From the NCBI RefSeq assembly GCF_030160655.1, contig NZ_BSOT01000005.1, forward strand, positions 1,879,546 through 1,943,545: DNA of 64,000 bases. Reading direction: 5' to 3'. The position numbers were made by a program, and so were the translations under genes. Under the pieces are notes generated by a model. The model was given only the letters and a program-made list of their open reading frames with translations, did no database searches and was not told where the DNA came from. Positions 19,552 through 29,758 of this stretch are shown one piece after another (positions within the stretch are counted from its first letter, which is position 1; each line of letters begins with the position of its first letter). This DNA is from Agaribacter marinus. GTDB taxonomy: Bacteria > Pseudomonadota > Gammaproteobacteria > Enterobacterales > Alteromonadaceae.

Positions 19552-20424
19552 TTATTTATAGATATATGGTAACGGGTCTACTTGTTTACCATGTTTGATG
19601 ACTTCATAGTGCACATGCGCCCCTGTCGAACGACCAGTATTACCCATTTTAGCAACAACTTGGCCTTTAGTAACAACATCACCAATACTTACCGTAAGTG
19701 TATCATTATGACCATATCTTGTTTTCAGACCATTTCCGTGATCAATTTCAACTAAATTGCCATAACCATATCGACTGCCTGACCAAGTGACTACGCCGGC
19801 ACCTGTCGCAACAACGCCACTGCCAGGTTTACCTGCAAAATCAATCCCTTTGTGCATGGCTGGTTTGCCAGTAAAAGGGTCTTTTCTAATGCCGTAATAT
19901 GATGACAACCAACCTTTATCAACAGGTCTTCCCGCTAATTTGCTCTCTTGTTCTATATTGAGGCCAATCAGAATAGATTCAAGAGCATTTAGTTGCTGAA
20001 TTTTAAATTCTAATGCGTCTGAAAGCTTTTCAATTTTTTTCGTTAAGCGATGTTCAGCGGCGATCTCTTGGGCAGTATCAACCGGCAAGACAAAATCGTC
20101 TACTGACAAACCAGCCTGTTCAGCTAGGTTCTTACCAATGATATCCAGTCTTTCTAACTGTACCTGCATGCTCGCTAACTGCCCAACCATGCCATCAACT
20201 TGTTGCTCAGTGTCAACTTTCAATTGATTGACAACTTTAGTCTGCTCTTGCAAACCGGTTTTAATCACGTTTAGCCTTACTTGATTCTCATAAACAGATT
20301 CGGTTGTTCTACTCGAAACCAGCATCACTAACGATACTAGTACAAGACCACTAATTAGCTTGCGCATTGAAAAGCGCGTCGCATAGCGTGTCTCTTTTCC
20401 TTTTACCAGTATGGTTATCTTCAT
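19552..20424 (-). CDS. M23-family metallopeptidase, membrane anchored
   Basis: A 290-residue cell-wall peptidase. A membrane anchor lies at about residues 24-42 (LISGLVLVSLVMLVSS). A coiled-coil region follows at about 50-165. The C-terminal LytM domain has the zinc motifs HKGIDFAG and HVHYEV plus the GYGNLVEIDHGNG core. All zinc ligands appear present, so it is probably an active endopeptidase rather than an EnvC/NlpD-type degenerate activator. A gene of this kind between lpxC and secA is common in marine gammaproteobacteria. Its location next to the division genes suggests septal or lateral wall processing. Confidence 0.88.
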   Translation of the reverse strand: MKITILVKGKETRYATRFSMRKLISGLVLVSLVMLVSSRTTESVYENQVRLNVIKTGLQEQTKVVNQLKVDTEQQVDGMVGQLASMQVQLERLDIIGKNLAEQAGLSVDDFVLPVDTAQEIAAEHRLTKKIEKLSDALEFKIQQLNALESILIGLNIEQESKLAGRPVDKGWLSSYYGIRKDPFTGKPAMHKGIDFAGKPGSGVVATGAGVVTWSGSRYGYGNLVEIDHGNGLKTRYGHNDTLTVSIGDVVTKGQVVAKMGNTGRSTGAHVHYEVIKHGKQVDPLPYIYK

Positions 20425-20725
20425 GGTTTAATCTCAAATACGTCTGAATTGGGAAATTTATTATTATTTTTAAGTAATTACGTTAAAAGTAATTATATTG
20501 CTGTCGTCCATCCCCTTAAAGGGGGCTCAAACAACAACATTATCTTTTTTCATACCTTATTTATCGGCAAAACTCAAAAAACTTCATATAAATAATGTAT
20601 TTATCGTGTATTTTTTTATACCAAACTTTTTGCTTCCGGTATATCTATAATCTCAATTAAAAATAAAACGTTGTTATTCTTTTAGAAGCACCGGCTTTTG
20701 ACAGTTTACGTAACTACACCGTCTT
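20425..20725 (-). other. AT-rich intergenic region between lpxC and the M23 gene
   Basis: About 300 bp without a gene. It contains a TATAAT hexamer on the minus strand (20492-20497) about 70 nt before the M23 start, with only a weak -35. A short palindrome CCCC-TTAAA-GGGG lies at 20512-20524. Two direct copies of AAGTAATTA lie between 20471 and 20495. These suggest an own promoter for the M23 gene. No terminator with a T-run was seen after lpxC. Confidence 0.4.
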
Positions 20726-21655
20726 TTAAGCAAATTTGATGCCCAATGTATTTCCTGTCTCGATATATTTTATTGGCATTTTTTCTTCGCTCTCAAACTC
20801 GACATACTCCCAAGCATGCGTCGCATCTAAAATTGCATTTAACAACTTGTTATTTAGTCCGTGGCCCGTTTTATAGGCGACTAACTCACCTAACAGGCTG
20901 TGACCACCTAAGTACAAATCTCCAATGGCATCAAGAATCTTATGCTTAAGAAACTCATCACGATATCGCAGACCTTCAGGGTTCAATACGCGAAATTCAT
21001 CTAGTGCCACGGCGTTATCCATACTTCCACCAAGCGCTAGATTCATTGCGTTCATTGTTTCGAGATCTCGCATAAAACCGAATGTTCTGGCACGAGAGAC
21101 TTGGTCAACATAACTGTCTTTAGAAAAATCCAAAATGACATGCTGGCGCGTTTGCGATATAGCTGGATGATCAAAATCAATCGCAAAATCGACTTTAAAG
21201 CCATCGTATGGCCTAAATTCAGCCCATTTATCACCGTCTTCAACGCGAATGGTTTGATTAACTTTGATGAATTTTTTAGCTTGCTCTTGTTCTTGAATAC
21301 CCGCGCTTTGCAGCAGAAATATAAACGGACTAGCACTACCATCTAAAATAGGCAATTCATGACTATCGACTTCAACAATTATGTTGTCGATTCCCAAGCC
21401 AGATAAGGCAGATGCTAAGTGCTCCACCGTATGAATTGAGTGACCAGTATCATTCGTAATGCACGTACAGAGCATGGTATCACCAACATCTCTCGCATCC
21501 GCGTTGATATCTACTGGCGGCTGTAGATCTACTCTACGAAATATTATTCCGGTATTTTCTGGTGCAGGCTTGAGTGTCATCCGTACTTTACGGCCTTTAT
21601 GCAAACCAATCCCAGTTTCAGTAACGGTCGTTTTTATAGTTCGTTGTTTTAACAT
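20726..21655 (-). CDS. lpxC: UDP-3-O-acyl-N-acetylglucosamine deacetylase
   Basis: The first committed, zinc-dependent step of lipid A synthesis. At 309 residues it has the normal length. Zinc and catalytic motifs are [17 protein letters not shown] (H79), [14 protein letters not shown] (His and Asp ligands) and the late HAWEYV. The N-terminal [18 protein letters not shown] is typical. It lies downstream of ftsZ as in E. coli but behind a terminator, with a promoter overlapping that terminator, so it can be set independently of the dcw operon. Confidence 0.97.
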   Translation of the reverse strand: MLKQRTIKTTVTETGIGLHKGRKVRMTLKPAPENTGIIFRRVDLQPPVDINADARDVGDTMLCTCITNDTGHSIHTVEHLASALSGLGIDNIIVEVDSHELPILDGSASPFIFLLQSAGIQEQEQAKKFIKVNQTIRVEDGDKWAEFRPYDGFKVDFAIDFDHPAISQTRQHVILDFSKDSYVDQVSRARTFGFMRDLETMNAMNLALGGSMDNAVALDEFRVLNPEGLRYRDEFLKHKILDAIGDLYLGGHSLLGELVAYKTGHGLNNKLLNAILDATHAWEYVEFESEEKMPIKYIETGNTLGIKFA

Positions 21656-21685
21656 TCCGCTCTCATTTGTTCAACATAACAGCGC

Positions 21686-21714
21686 ACATTACGAAAAAAC
21701 CCCTTTTATGTCAA
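21686..21714 (-). promoter_or_regulatory. Candidate lpxC promoter nested in the ftsZ terminator
   Basis: On the minus strand a perfect TTGACA (21714-21709) is followed by a 17-bp spacer and TAATGT (21691-21686). The -35 box spans the loop and the first bases of the stem of the terminator behind ftsZ. The -10 match is modest, but position and spacing suit lpxC, whose ATG lies about 30 nt downstream. Confidence 0.55.
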
Positions 21715-21722
21715 GGGGTTTT
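21696..21722 (-). terminator. Rho-independent terminator after ftsZ
   Basis: A perfect 10-bp stem, AAAACCCCTT / AAGGGGTTTT, with a 7-nt loop, followed on the minus strand by a T-run. It lies about 37 nt after the ftsZ stop and ends the mra/dcw transcript before lpxC. Confidence 0.9.
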
Positions 21723-21758
21723 AGCATTTCAAGTAATTTATAACTGTTCAGACCAGTC

Positions 21759-22895
21759 TTAATCAGCCTGTCTTCTTAAAAATGCTGGAATATCTAAATA
21801 TTCCAACTCACCAGGTTGCGCCTCTTCCTCTGCTTTTGGTGTTGCTGCAGTATCTGGCGATAAACCAGCAAAGTTATCAGTACCCGTTGCCTTCTGACGA
21901 TTACCTTCGTTGTTAACAAGTGTAATATCTGGCTTACGCTCTGCACCTATACCGGTGGCGACGACCGTCACTCGCACTTCATCCTGCATTTCAGGATCAA
22001 TTACGGTACCCACAACCACTGTTGCGTTTTCAGACGCAAATGCCTTAACGGCATTACCAATAGTTTCATACTCGTCAATCGCAAAATCCATACCGGCGGT
22101 AATGTTAACGAGTATGCCGCGTGCACCAGAAAGATCAATATCTTCAAGTAGTGGACAGGCAATAGCGGCTTCCGCAGCTTCTTCTGCACGGTCTTCACCC
22201 GTGCCAGCGCCACTCCCCATCATTGCAGTGCCCATTTCAGACATCACAGTTTTGACATCTGCAAAGTCAACGTTAACCAAACCAGTTTTAGTAATCAGTT
22301 CCGCGATACCCTGCACTGAGCCACGTAATACGTCGTTGGCTGCACTAAATGCCTGTAGCAACGGCGTTCCTTTACCCATAACTTTTAACAGTTTTTCGTT
22401 GGGAATGGTAATCAATGAGTCAACATATTTTGATAACTCCGTAATACCTTGATTAGCAAACTCTGCTCTCTTTTTCCCTTCAAAAGGGAAAGGCTTAGTG
22501 ACGACTGCGACCGTTAGTATGCCCATATCTTTCGCCAACTTCGCGACTTCAGGTGCAGCCCCAGTACCAGTGCCACCACCCATACCGGCAGTAATAAACA
22601 CCATGTCGGCACCATCAAGTGCTTGGCGTATTTTTTCACGATCTTCATGCGCAGCCTCTCGGCCGACATTCGGATCAGCGCCAGCACCTAAGCCTTTAGT
22701 CAGCTCAGTACCAATCTGAATTTTTACTGTCGCAGTTGAATTGTGTAACGCCTGGGCGTCGGTATTCATGGCGATAAAATCAACGCCTTCAATTATGTGT
22801 GTAACCATGTGTTGGACGGCGTTTCCGCCACCACCACCGACACCAACCACCTTAATAATGGCTTCGTCGGTCGTATTATCCATCAGTTCGAACAT
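21759..22895 (-). CDS. ftsZ: Cell division GTPase FtsZ
   Basis: The tubulin homologue that forms the Z ring. The 378 residues include the nucleotide-binding VGVGGGGGNAV at 17-27, the tubulin signature GGGTGTG at 106-112 and the T7-loop region VNVDFADVK. A short linker leads to the C-terminal peptide LDIPAFLRRQAD, which binds FtsA, ZipA and ZapD. It is 69 bp after ftsA and followed by a strong terminator. Confidence 0.98.
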   Translation of the reverse strand: MFELMDNTTDEAIIKVVGVGGGGGNAVQHMVTHIIEGVDFIAMNTDAQALHNSTATVKIQIGTELTKGLGAGADPNVGREAAHEDREKIRQALDGADMVFITAGMGGGTGTGAAPEVAKLAKDMGILTVAVVTKPFPFEGKKRAEFANQGITELSKYVDSLITIPNEKLLKVMGKGTPLLQAFSAANDVLRGSVQGIAELITKTGLVNVDFADVKTVMSEMGTAMMGSGAGTGEDRAEEAAEAAIACPLLEDIDLSGARGILVNITAGMDFAIDEYETIGNAVKAFASENATVVVGTVIDPEMQDEVRVTVVATGIGAERKPDITLVNNEGNRQKATGTDNFAGLSPDTAATPKAEEEAQPGELEYLDIPAFLRRQAD

Positions 22896-22964
22896 GATAA
22901 GTCTCCGATACTGTCAAACCAGCGCGCACCGGTTTGTATTATTTTATTAGCGCCTAAAGGTCCC

Positions 22965-24194
22965 CTAAAACTCACCTTTAAACCAACTCTGTATGCGTTT
23001 AATCATACTCTCTTCGCCAGTTCGACCTGGCTTGTTTTTATTATTTGAACTCTGTTTACCGTATTGTAACAAACCAACCGCTGTTGCATATGCAGGATCG
23101 TCCACATATTCCACTAATCCCTTAACGGAATGAGGAGCGCCTACTCTGACGGGCATTTGAAAAACTTCTTCAGCAAATTCAACAGCACCTTCCATTTTGG
23201 CGGTACCACCGGTAATTACCAAGCCTGCCGCTATTTGTTCTTCTAATCCGCTGGCTTTGATTTGTTCATATGCAATTTCAAGCAACTCATGAAATCGCGG
23301 TTCAATTACTTCAGCAAGCGTATGCCTAGACATTGCCCTAGAGGGTCTTCCTCCAACGCTCGGCACTTCTATGGTTTCTTCCATACTCACCATATCTTTG
23401 AGCGCGCATGCATAATTAACTTTTATTTGTTCAGCATTATTCATTGGCGTACGGAATATTTTAGCAATATCACTCGTAATTTGGCTTCCCGCCAATGGTA
23501 TAACAGCAGTATGGCGTATTGCGCCGTCTGTGTAAATAACGATATCAATGGTTCCACCACCTATATCCACGACTGCCACGCCTAATTCTTTTTCGTCTTC
23601 AGTCAAAACGGCATAACTCGATGCTAAAGCACTAAAAATAGTCTGATCAACTATAAGATCACAATTTTCCACGCATTTCACTAAGTTTTTTGCCATGTCG
23701 TCAGCACAGGTAATAATATGCGCTGCCGCAATCATTCTGACACCGGACATACCAATCGGGTTTTTTATACCTTCTTGCACGTCAATAACAAATTCTTGCG
23801 GCAGCACATGGAGTAATTTCCGTTCAGCAGCCATAGGTACTGAACGAGCAGCATGGATCACGTTATCAACGTCTTCCTGTGTAACTTCTTGATTATTTAT
23901 AGGCACCATACCAGATTCATTTTGACACTGTACGTGCCTGCCACTTATCGACATAAACACAGAACTCACGTGGCAATCAGCCATTAGTTCCATTTGTTGG
24001 ACAGCTTGCTGTACAGACTGTAAGACCAAATTTAAATCGTTGACCCCACCTTTTTCCATACCGCGAGACTTATGTTCTCCAACACCTAAAATACTTAGAT
24101 CACCGTCAGGTAGGACTTCACCAACAACTGCCTTTACGGTGCTTGTGCCAATATCTAATCCAACTATTAGGTCTTTATCTGTCGCTTTAGACAC
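22965..24194 (-). CDS. ftsA: Cell division actin-like protein FtsA
   Basis: A 409-residue membrane tether for FtsZ and recruiter of later division proteins. The actin-fold phosphate loops are VGLDIGTSTVKAVVGE and VVDIGGGTIDIVIY, with the adenosine motif VITGGTAKMEG. The C-terminal amphipathic helix RIQSWFKGEF is the membrane target. It starts 16 nt after ftsQ. Confidence 0.97.
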   Translation of the reverse strand: MSKATDKDLIVGLDIGTSTVKAVVGEVLPDGDLSILGVGEHKSRGMEKGGVNDLNLVLQSVQQAVQQMELMADCHVSSVFMSISGRHVQCQNESGMVPINNQEVTQEDVDNVIHAARSVPMAAERKLLHVLPQEFVIDVQEGIKNPIGMSGVRMIAAAHIITCADDMAKNLVKCVENCDLIVDQTIFSALASSYAVLTEDEKELGVAVVDIGGGTIDIVIYTDGAIRHTAVIPLAGSQITSDIAKIFRTPMNNAEQIKVNYACALKDMVSMEETIEVPSVGGRPSRAMSRHTLAEVIEPRFHELLEIAYEQIKASGLEEQIAAGLVITGGTAKMEGAVEFAEEVFQMPVRVGAPHSVKGLVEYVDDPAYATAVGLLQYGKQSSNNKNKPGRTGEESMIKRIQSWFKGEF

Positions 24195-24210
24195 TTACTT
24201 TTCCGCCTTG

Positions 24211-24975
24211 TTATTCTTGTTCAGGAGCTGTTTGTTGTTGTGCTAAAAGCCAACCTACAGCCAATCCTGTATCATACCGCAAATCAATGTAATCTATGGG
24301 CTTATTTTTCTCTTTTAACAAAGGATAAATATCAATAAATCGCTGAAGTCTATCAATATATTCTTGACGCCCTAAATTTAACACAATGTTATTCTTAAGG
24401 CGCAATTTCCATGCAAAACGTTCACTGAGCACAAGTTCTGAAATATTCTGTCCCGTACCAAATAGCAAAGACCGCATATGGTTGTAACCCACTAACGCTG
24501 TTTTCTCACTGCCATTGGGTCCGAACAATACCGGCAGTGTTCTTTCATAAGGTAAGCCGGCAAAGCTATCACCATATTTATTTAACAGTAAGTCTGAATT
24601 CCAGACGGCAACAGCCTCTTGCTCAACAATATGAATGTACAGCTTACTCGGCCAACGCTTCCTGATAGATGCCTTATACACCCAAGCTTGCGTTTCCACT
24701 AAATCATGTACGTCATTCACATCTATTGCAAAAAAGCTGCCTGCATTTTCTTTTCTAATCAACGCTTCTAGCGCTGGCTTATCTACTTGCTTGATATCAC
24801 CCGTAAAAACAACGTCCTGTACTGGCAGTTTTTGTTCATCTTTGAGCCATTCATTTGCACTCAAGCCAGCAAAAATCAGCAGGCACAATACAATCACAAA
24901 AACAGTTAAACCGACGGGTACTGAGACTTTCTCTCTGGGTACCTCTGGCTCTGTTTTTATAAGTGCCTTACTCAT
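24211..24975 (-). CDS. ftsQ: Cell division protein FtsQ
   Basis: A 254-residue bitopic protein. It has a short cytoplasmic N-terminus, one membrane segment at about 22-40 (VGLTVFVIVLCLLIFAGL), a POTRA domain (VQDVVFTGDIKQVDKPALEA) and a beta domain ending near DLRYDTGLAVGW. FtsQ links early and late divisome proteins through FtsB and FtsL. It lies 5 nt after ddl. Confidence 0.94.
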   Translation of the reverse strand: MSKALIKTEPEVPREKVSVPVGLTVFVIVLCLLIFAGLSANEWLKDEQKLPVQDVVFTGDIKQVDKPALEALIRKENAGSFFAIDVNDVHDLVETQAWVYKASIRKRWPSKLYIHIVEQEAVAVWNSDLLLNKYGDSFAGLPYERTLPVLFGPNGSEKTALVGYNHMRSLLFGTGQNISELVLSERFAWKLRLKNNIVLNLGRQEYIDRLQRFIDIYPLLKEKNKPIDYIDLRYDTGLAVGWLLAQQQTAPEQE

Positions 24976-24980
24976 GATTT

Positions 24981-25928
24981 CTAATTCTCACTCAAGGTTT
25001 GAGATAGTATGCGAACAACCAAATCTTGAAAACTCATTCCCGCCTGTTTAGCCGCTTTGGGTACCAAGCTTGTTTCTGTCATACCAGGCGCAGTGTTTGA
25101 TTCTAGTAAATAGAATTTCCCATGTTTGTCCCGCATTAGGTCAACTCGTCCCCACCCTGCGCCTGAAAGCATTTCGAAAGCGGTAAGTGCTAGACGAGAT
25201 AACTCTTGCTCTTGAGCTGCAGGCAAACCACTCGGGCAAAAATACTCCGTCGTATTACTGCCATATTTTGCGTCATAATCATAAAAATCGTGCGGTGACG
25301 TCATTCGAATCGACGGTAACGCCTTTCCATTAACAATTGCGACGGTGTACTCAGGGCCATCGATATATGCTTCAACGAGCACATCATCATCGAAGGTAAA
25401 CGCAGTTTCAATTGCCTTTTGCAGTACCTTGGGTTCATTTGCTTTCGCCATGCCGATGCTAGATCCTTCTCTTGAAGGCTTTACCATCACAGTACCGCCA
25501 AGATCTGCAAGTATGAGCGCACATTCATCGGCATTAAAGGTGGCTTTTTCAAGTACTCGATAGTCCGCAGTTGGCATATTTCGCGCTGACCAAACCAATT
25601 TGCTCAGCACTTTATCCATCGCAAGTGCACTGCCTAACACACCGGTTCCCGTATATCTAATTTTAAGTTGCTGCAACGCACCTTGTATTACGCCATCTTC
25701 ACCACCTCGACCGTGGAGCATAATAAATGCACGGTCGAAAGATTCAGAAATCAGTTCGTGAATAGAGCGATGCGCTGGATCAAACCCGTGTGCATCAATG
25801 CCGGCGTCATGTAAGGTTTTCAAAACAGCAGAGCCCGACGCTAAACTCACTTCTCTTTCAGCTGACTCGCCCCCAAGTAGCACCGCGACTTTACCAAATG
25901 ATTCAGGCGAATATTTTCCTAGTAGCAT
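24981..25928 (-). CDS. ddl: D-alanine--D-alanine ligase
   Basis: An ATP-grasp enzyme making D-Ala-D-Ala for the MurF step. Motifs are KVAVLLGGESAEREVSL, GRGGEDGVIQGALQ, VKPSREGSSIGM and the metal-binding LESNTAPGMTETSLVPKAA. I start at ATG 25928, which overlaps the murC stop as TAATG and gives 315 residues. A TTG nine bases upstream is the only alternative. It sits in the murC-ddl-ftsQ order of gammaproteobacteria, so it corresponds to DdlB. Confidence 0.96.
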   Translation of the reverse strand: MLLGKYSPESFGKVAVLLGGESAEREVSLASGSAVLKTLHDAGIDAHGFDPAHRSIHELISESFDRAFIMLHGRGGEDGVIQGALQQLKIRYTGTGVLGSALAMDKVLSKLVWSARNMPTADYRVLEKATFNADECALILADLGGTVMVKPSREGSSIGMAKANEPKVLQKAIETAFTFDDDVLVEAYIDGPEYTVAIVNGKALPSIRMTSPHDFYDYDAKYGSNTTEYFCPSGLPAAQEQELSRLALTAFEMLSGAGWGRVDLMRDKHGKFYLLESNTAPGMTETSLVPKAAKQAGMSFQDLVVRILSQTLSEN

Positions 25929-27427
25929 TATTCGCAATCTCCCTTATTTTGAATGAGTTCAGCAAAATCACAATTTTTCTCATACATTCTTTGTGCAAGG
26001 TTGCCGATATTTCCTGCCCCCTGCATAAACAAAATATCACCGTCTTGCAAAATATCTGGCAATACATTAAATAGGTTTTCACCCTCTCCCACAAAGATAG
26101 GATCAACTTTGCCACGTTGTCTGATTGAGCGACACAGGCTAGTACTATCTACGCCGTCAATGGGCGTTTCACTCGCCGCATAAACATCCAATAAAAGTAA
26201 ACAATCCACTTTTGAAAGCGTCGCTACAAATGACTCATATAAATCTCTTGTCCGGGTATATCGATGCGGCTGGTATACCATAACTAGTCGCCTGTCCGGC
26301 CAATTGCTTCGCGCAGCAGCAATTGTCATATCCACTTCAGTTGGGTGATGCCCATAGTCGTCTACCAACGTAATATTGCAATGCGAGTTTTGAGAAGGTT
26401 GGTTACATTGTTGGCGAATTTCGTAGTCACCTAGTATTTGAAAACGACGGCCAATGCCCTGAAATGTTGATAAGGCCTTTTGTATATGCTCATCGCTGAT
26501 GCCTTCATCCGTTGCAATGGCGATGGCTGCAGTCGCATTAAGCACGTTATGAATGCCGGTAACATTCAAATGCACTCTAACATCAGGTTTATTTAGCCTA
26601 ACAACGGTAAAATCGCTCCTATTAACACCATAGGAAATGTCTTTAGCAATATAGTCATTCGCCGCATTTTGCCCATACGTTAAATATTTACGCTCTAAAT
26701 TTGGTAGCAAGGATTGAATAACGTCATCATCTCCGCAAACAACAGCCAAACCATAAAATGGCAGGTTATGTAAAAACTCCAAATAAGCACTTTGCATCTT
26801 ACCAAAATCACCGTCGTAAGCTTCGAGGTGGTCAGCTTCTATGTTTGTCACAACAGACACTGTTGGTTGTAAATGTAAAAACGACGCATCACTTTCATCA
26901 GCTTCAGCTATCAAATATTTACTGGCGCCCAATTTGGCATTTGTACCCGCGCTATTTAGCAAACCACCAATCACAAAGGTTGGGTCGAGTTCTGCCTGCG
27001 AAAAAATGGTAGCGAGCAAACTTGTCGTCGTCGTTTTACCGTGTGTGCCAGCAACCGCGATGCCGTATCGAAAACGCATGAGCTCAGCTAACATCTGGGC
27101 GCGTCGAATAACCGGAATTCTATTTTCGTGCGCAGCATTGATTTCTGGGTTTAGCTTATTTATCGCCGTCGATACAACCACTAAATCGGTGTTTGCAATA
27201 TTGTCGGCATGATGACCAATATGAATTTCAGCACCCAACGACGCCAAACGTTGAGTCATTGCGCCGGATGCCAAATCTGAACCACTCACGTGGTAGCCTA
27301 GGTTTATCATCACTTCTGCAATCCCACCCATACCTGCACCACCGATGCCAACAAAATGAATATTGTCCACGCTACGCATTTTGTGATCATTTACTGGTCT
27401 TCGCTGCTTACCTTTCACGTCACTCAT
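25928..27427 (-). CDS. murC: UDP-N-acetylmuramate--L-alanine ligase
   Basis: Adds L-Ala to UDP-MurNAc. The 499 residues are typical. The N-terminal Rossmann motif is [15 protein letters not shown], the Mur-ligase P-loop is [13 protein letters not shown], and [11 protein letters not shown] and [12 protein letters not shown] mark the MurC clade. Its ATG overlaps the murG stop as ATGA and its stop overlaps the ddl ATG as TAATG, so all three are translationally coupled. Confidence 0.97.
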   Translation of the reverse strand: MSDVKGKQRRPVNDHKMRSVDNIHFVGIGGAGMGGIAEVMINLGYHVSGSDLASGAMTQRLASLGAEIHIGHHADNIANTDLVVVSTAINKLNPEINAAHENRIPVIRRAQMLAELMRFRYGIAVAGTHGKTTTTSLLATIFSQAELDPTFVIGGLLNSAGTNAKLGASKYLIAEADESDASFLHLQPTVSVVTNIEADHLEAYDGDFGKMQSAYLEFLHNLPFYGLAVVCGDDDVIQSLLPNLERKYLTYGQNAANDYIAKDISYGVNRSDFTVVRLNKPDVRVHLNVTGIHNVLNATAAIAIATDEGISDEHIQKALSTFQGIGRRFQILGDYEIRQQCNQPSQNSHCNITLVDDYGHHPTEVDMTIAAARSNWPDRRLVMVYQPHRYTRTRDLYESFVATLSKVDCLLLLDVYAASETPIDGVDSTSLCRSIRQRGKVDPIFVGEGENLFNVLPDILQDGDILFMQGAGNIGNLAQRMYEKNCDFAELIQNKGDCE

Positions 27428-28530
27428 TGATATTTATCTCCTACTACTTGCTGACAATATTCGGCGAGTTGTTTGGCTGCATTTTTTTTTGATTGTATTC
27501 GCGCCATTTTGGCCATTGTCTGCCTCATATGTGTCGATGACAGGATTTCTTTCAAATACTTTGATAATAAGGTTGGGATATCATTCTGATTTACGATGAA
27601 TGCTGCGCCAGCATTAACCAAAATCGATGCATTTTTTGTTTGGTGATCGTCTACCGCAATCGGTAATGGGACGAAAATAGCCGGTCGCCCCGAGGCACTT
27701 ACTTCAGCAACCGTTAGTGCGCCAGCACGACAAATGATAATATCAGCCCACGCATACGCTATAGCAGTATCATTAATAAACTCTTCGCTTCTAACATCTA
27801 AGGTCGTCGAATATTTTCCTTCAACATCAGTCAATTTTCCTTTTCCTGTTTGATGCCAAACTGACATAGGAAACGTTTCAGATAAATCACTGAGGACGTG
27901 CGGCACTTGCTGATTTAACGCTTGTGCACCAAGACTACCGCCAGTAATCAAGACCTTGATAGGCGCTTGTTCTACATTTTTATCGGTGTTTTCGGTGACG
28001 CTATCGGAATAAGTTTCAAAGAACTCAGCACGCACAGGATTACCCACCCAAATACAATGTTTCGGCGCTTTACTGTCGTCTGTGTTCTTAGATACATCAA
28101 AGCCTGTAAATACTTTATCAGCAAATTTTGCCAATAACCGGTTAGTCAGGCCAAATACTGCGTTTTGCTCATGGATAAAGAGTGGAATATTCAGCATCCT
28201 TGCAGCTAAACCGCCCGGGCCGCTCGCATAACCGCCCATACCTAATACAAGATCTGGCGAAATCGATGTCAATATTTTGCGCGCGGACAACACGGCAGAG
28301 AATAGATGAAAAGGCGAAAGCAGTTTACGCATAAGACCCTTTCCTCGCACACCCGCAATATCGAGGAAATGAATAGGAAAACCATACTTAGGCACGGTAT
28401 CCGCTTCCATTCGGTCTTTTGTACCAAACCATTCGACTGTCCACCCTAACTGTTTAAGCTCAGCTGCAACGGCCAAACCGGGGAAAACGTGCCCACCCGT
28501 GCCGCCAGCCATGATCACTATTTTAGGCAT
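27424..28530 (-). CDS. murG: Lipid II synthase MurG
   Basis: The peripheral GT28 glycosyltransferase that adds GlcNAc to lipid I. The N-terminal [16 protein letters not shown] and the donor-site [12 protein letters not shown] and [23 protein letters not shown] motifs are present. I use ATG 28530 (368 residues), which has GGAGG six bases upstream inside ftsW; a longer frame from 28596 adds unconserved sequence. It overlaps ftsW by 8 nt. Confidence 0.96.
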   Translation of the reverse strand: MPKIVIMAGGTGGHVFPGLAVAAELKQLGWTVEWFGTKDRMEADTVPKYGFPIHFLDIAGVRGKGLMRKLLSPFHLFSAVLSARKILTSISPDLVLGMGGYASGPGGLAARMLNIPLFIHEQNAVFGLTNRLLAKFADKVFTGFDVSKNTDDSKAPKHCIWVGNPVRAEFFETYSDSVTENTDKNVEQAPIKVLITGGSLGAQALNQQVPHVLSDLSETFPMSVWHQTGKGKLTDVEGKYSTTLDVRSEEFINDTAIAYAWADIIICRAGALTVAEVSASGRPAIFVPLPIAVDDHQTKNASILVNAGAAFIVNQNDIPTLLSKYLKEILSSTHMRQTMAKMARIQSKKNAAKQLAEYCQQVVGDKYQ

Positions 28531-29758
28531 GTTCGGCCTCCATATCAGTAGGCGGCTTAACAGTTCTTTTTCGCTTTTTGGGAATAGCTTGTACACCAGC
28601 TACACGCATTTCAAAATCAATTCTGACAAGTATAGCGACAGCAACACTCATAATAATTAAAGAAGAGCCACCGTAACTGACGAGAGGAAGTGTTAGGCCT
28701 TTAGTCGGCAAAATCCCTGACGCTGCGCCTAAATTTACAGCGGTTTGAAAACTAAACCACACGCCAATCCCATAAGCGACAAAAGCATCGAAGGGACGTT
28801 CGTTAGTCAACGCTTTATTACCAATGCGTAACGCAATGACGACCATCCACAGAATCAATACCAAAATAGTGAGGATGCCCATAAATCCTAATTCTTCAGC
28901 TAAGATTGCCATAATAAAATCAGTGTGCGCCTCTGGCAGAAAATTAAGTTTTTGCACGCTATTACCTAAGCCCTGACCAAACCAAGAACCACGCCCGAAT
29001 GCCATGAGTGATTGCGTTAACTGATAGCCACTGCCAAATGGGTCGGCCCAAGGATCTAAAAATGCGGTAATTCTTTTCATACGGTAGTCGGAGTAGACAA
29101 TCAAACTCACCACCGCAGCAATCCCGGTAAACCCTAGTGCGAAAAACTGCCAGAGTTTAGCGCCAGCTAAAAACAGCAAGGCGAGCGTTGTGGCAAACAT
29201 CACTATGACCGTACCCAAATCCGGTTGCATGAGAAGTAATATTGCCAATACAAAAAAGACTAAAAGAGGTTTTAGAAAACCCTTAAGGTTCTCAGTCACT
29301 TGTTCATAACGACGAACGAGATATCCGGCAAGATAGCAAAAGAAAAATAATTTGGCTGGTTCCGCGGCCTGAATAGTAATAGGCCCAACAACCAACCAGC
29401 GAGTACTTCCATTTACTTCTCTGCCAATAATTAACACCGAAACTAGCAGACCGACCGCCAGAAACAACAAATATGGATTCATAAACCGCCAAAATTGCAT
29501 TGGGATATTCAGGGTAATCATCGCCGCAATAAGCGCTAAACCAATATAAATGCCGTGACGAATGGCAAAATGAAACGGGTTGTCGTGAATACGAACGGCT
29601 TCAGGAATTGAGGCGGAAGTAACAATGACAAAGCTTATCGAAAGTAAAGTAATAGAAATAAGTACTAACCATAAATTGTATGGTCTGGCACTCTGCGCAT
29701 CATGTTTACTCGAAAACAAATCCGCTAACGATGTTTGCTTCGGCGCGGTTTGACTCAT
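28523..29758 (-). CDS. ftsW: Septal peptidoglycan polymerase FtsW
   Basis: A SEDS-family glycosyltransferase that works with FtsI. The 411 residues contain about ten membrane segments. SEDS features include the NGSTRWLVVGPITIQAAEPAK loop and QPDLGTVIVM. The family-typical AHTDFIMAILAEELGF and KGLTLPLVSYGGSS are also present. The cytoplasmic tail is basic (KKRKRTVKPP). It overlaps murD by ATGA. Confidence 0.97.
   Translation of the reverse strand: MSQTAPKQTSLADLFSSKHDAQSARPYNLWLVLISITLLSISFVIVTSASIPEAVRIHDNPFHFAIRHGIYIGLALIAAMITLNIPMQFWRFMNPYLLFLAVGLLVSVLIIGREVNGSTRWLVVGPITIQAAEPAKLFFFCYLAGYLVRRYEQVTENLKGFLKPLLVFFVLAILLLMQPDLGTVIVMFATTLALLFLAGAKLWQFFALGFTGIAAVVSLIVYSDYRMKRITAFLDPWADPFGSGYQLTQSLMAFGRGSWFGQGLGNSVQKLNFLPEAHTDFIMAILAEELGFMGILTILVLILWMVVIALRIGNKALTNERPFDAFVAYGIGVWFSFQTAVNLGAASGILPTKGLTLPLVSYGGSSLIIMSVAVAILVRIDFEMRVAGVQAIPKKRKRTVKPPTDMEAEHA

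Noticed and set aside
20512-20524. CCCC-TTAAA-GGGG palindrome as a terminator
   Set aside because: There is no T-run on either side, and it sits far from the lpxC stop, near the next promoter.
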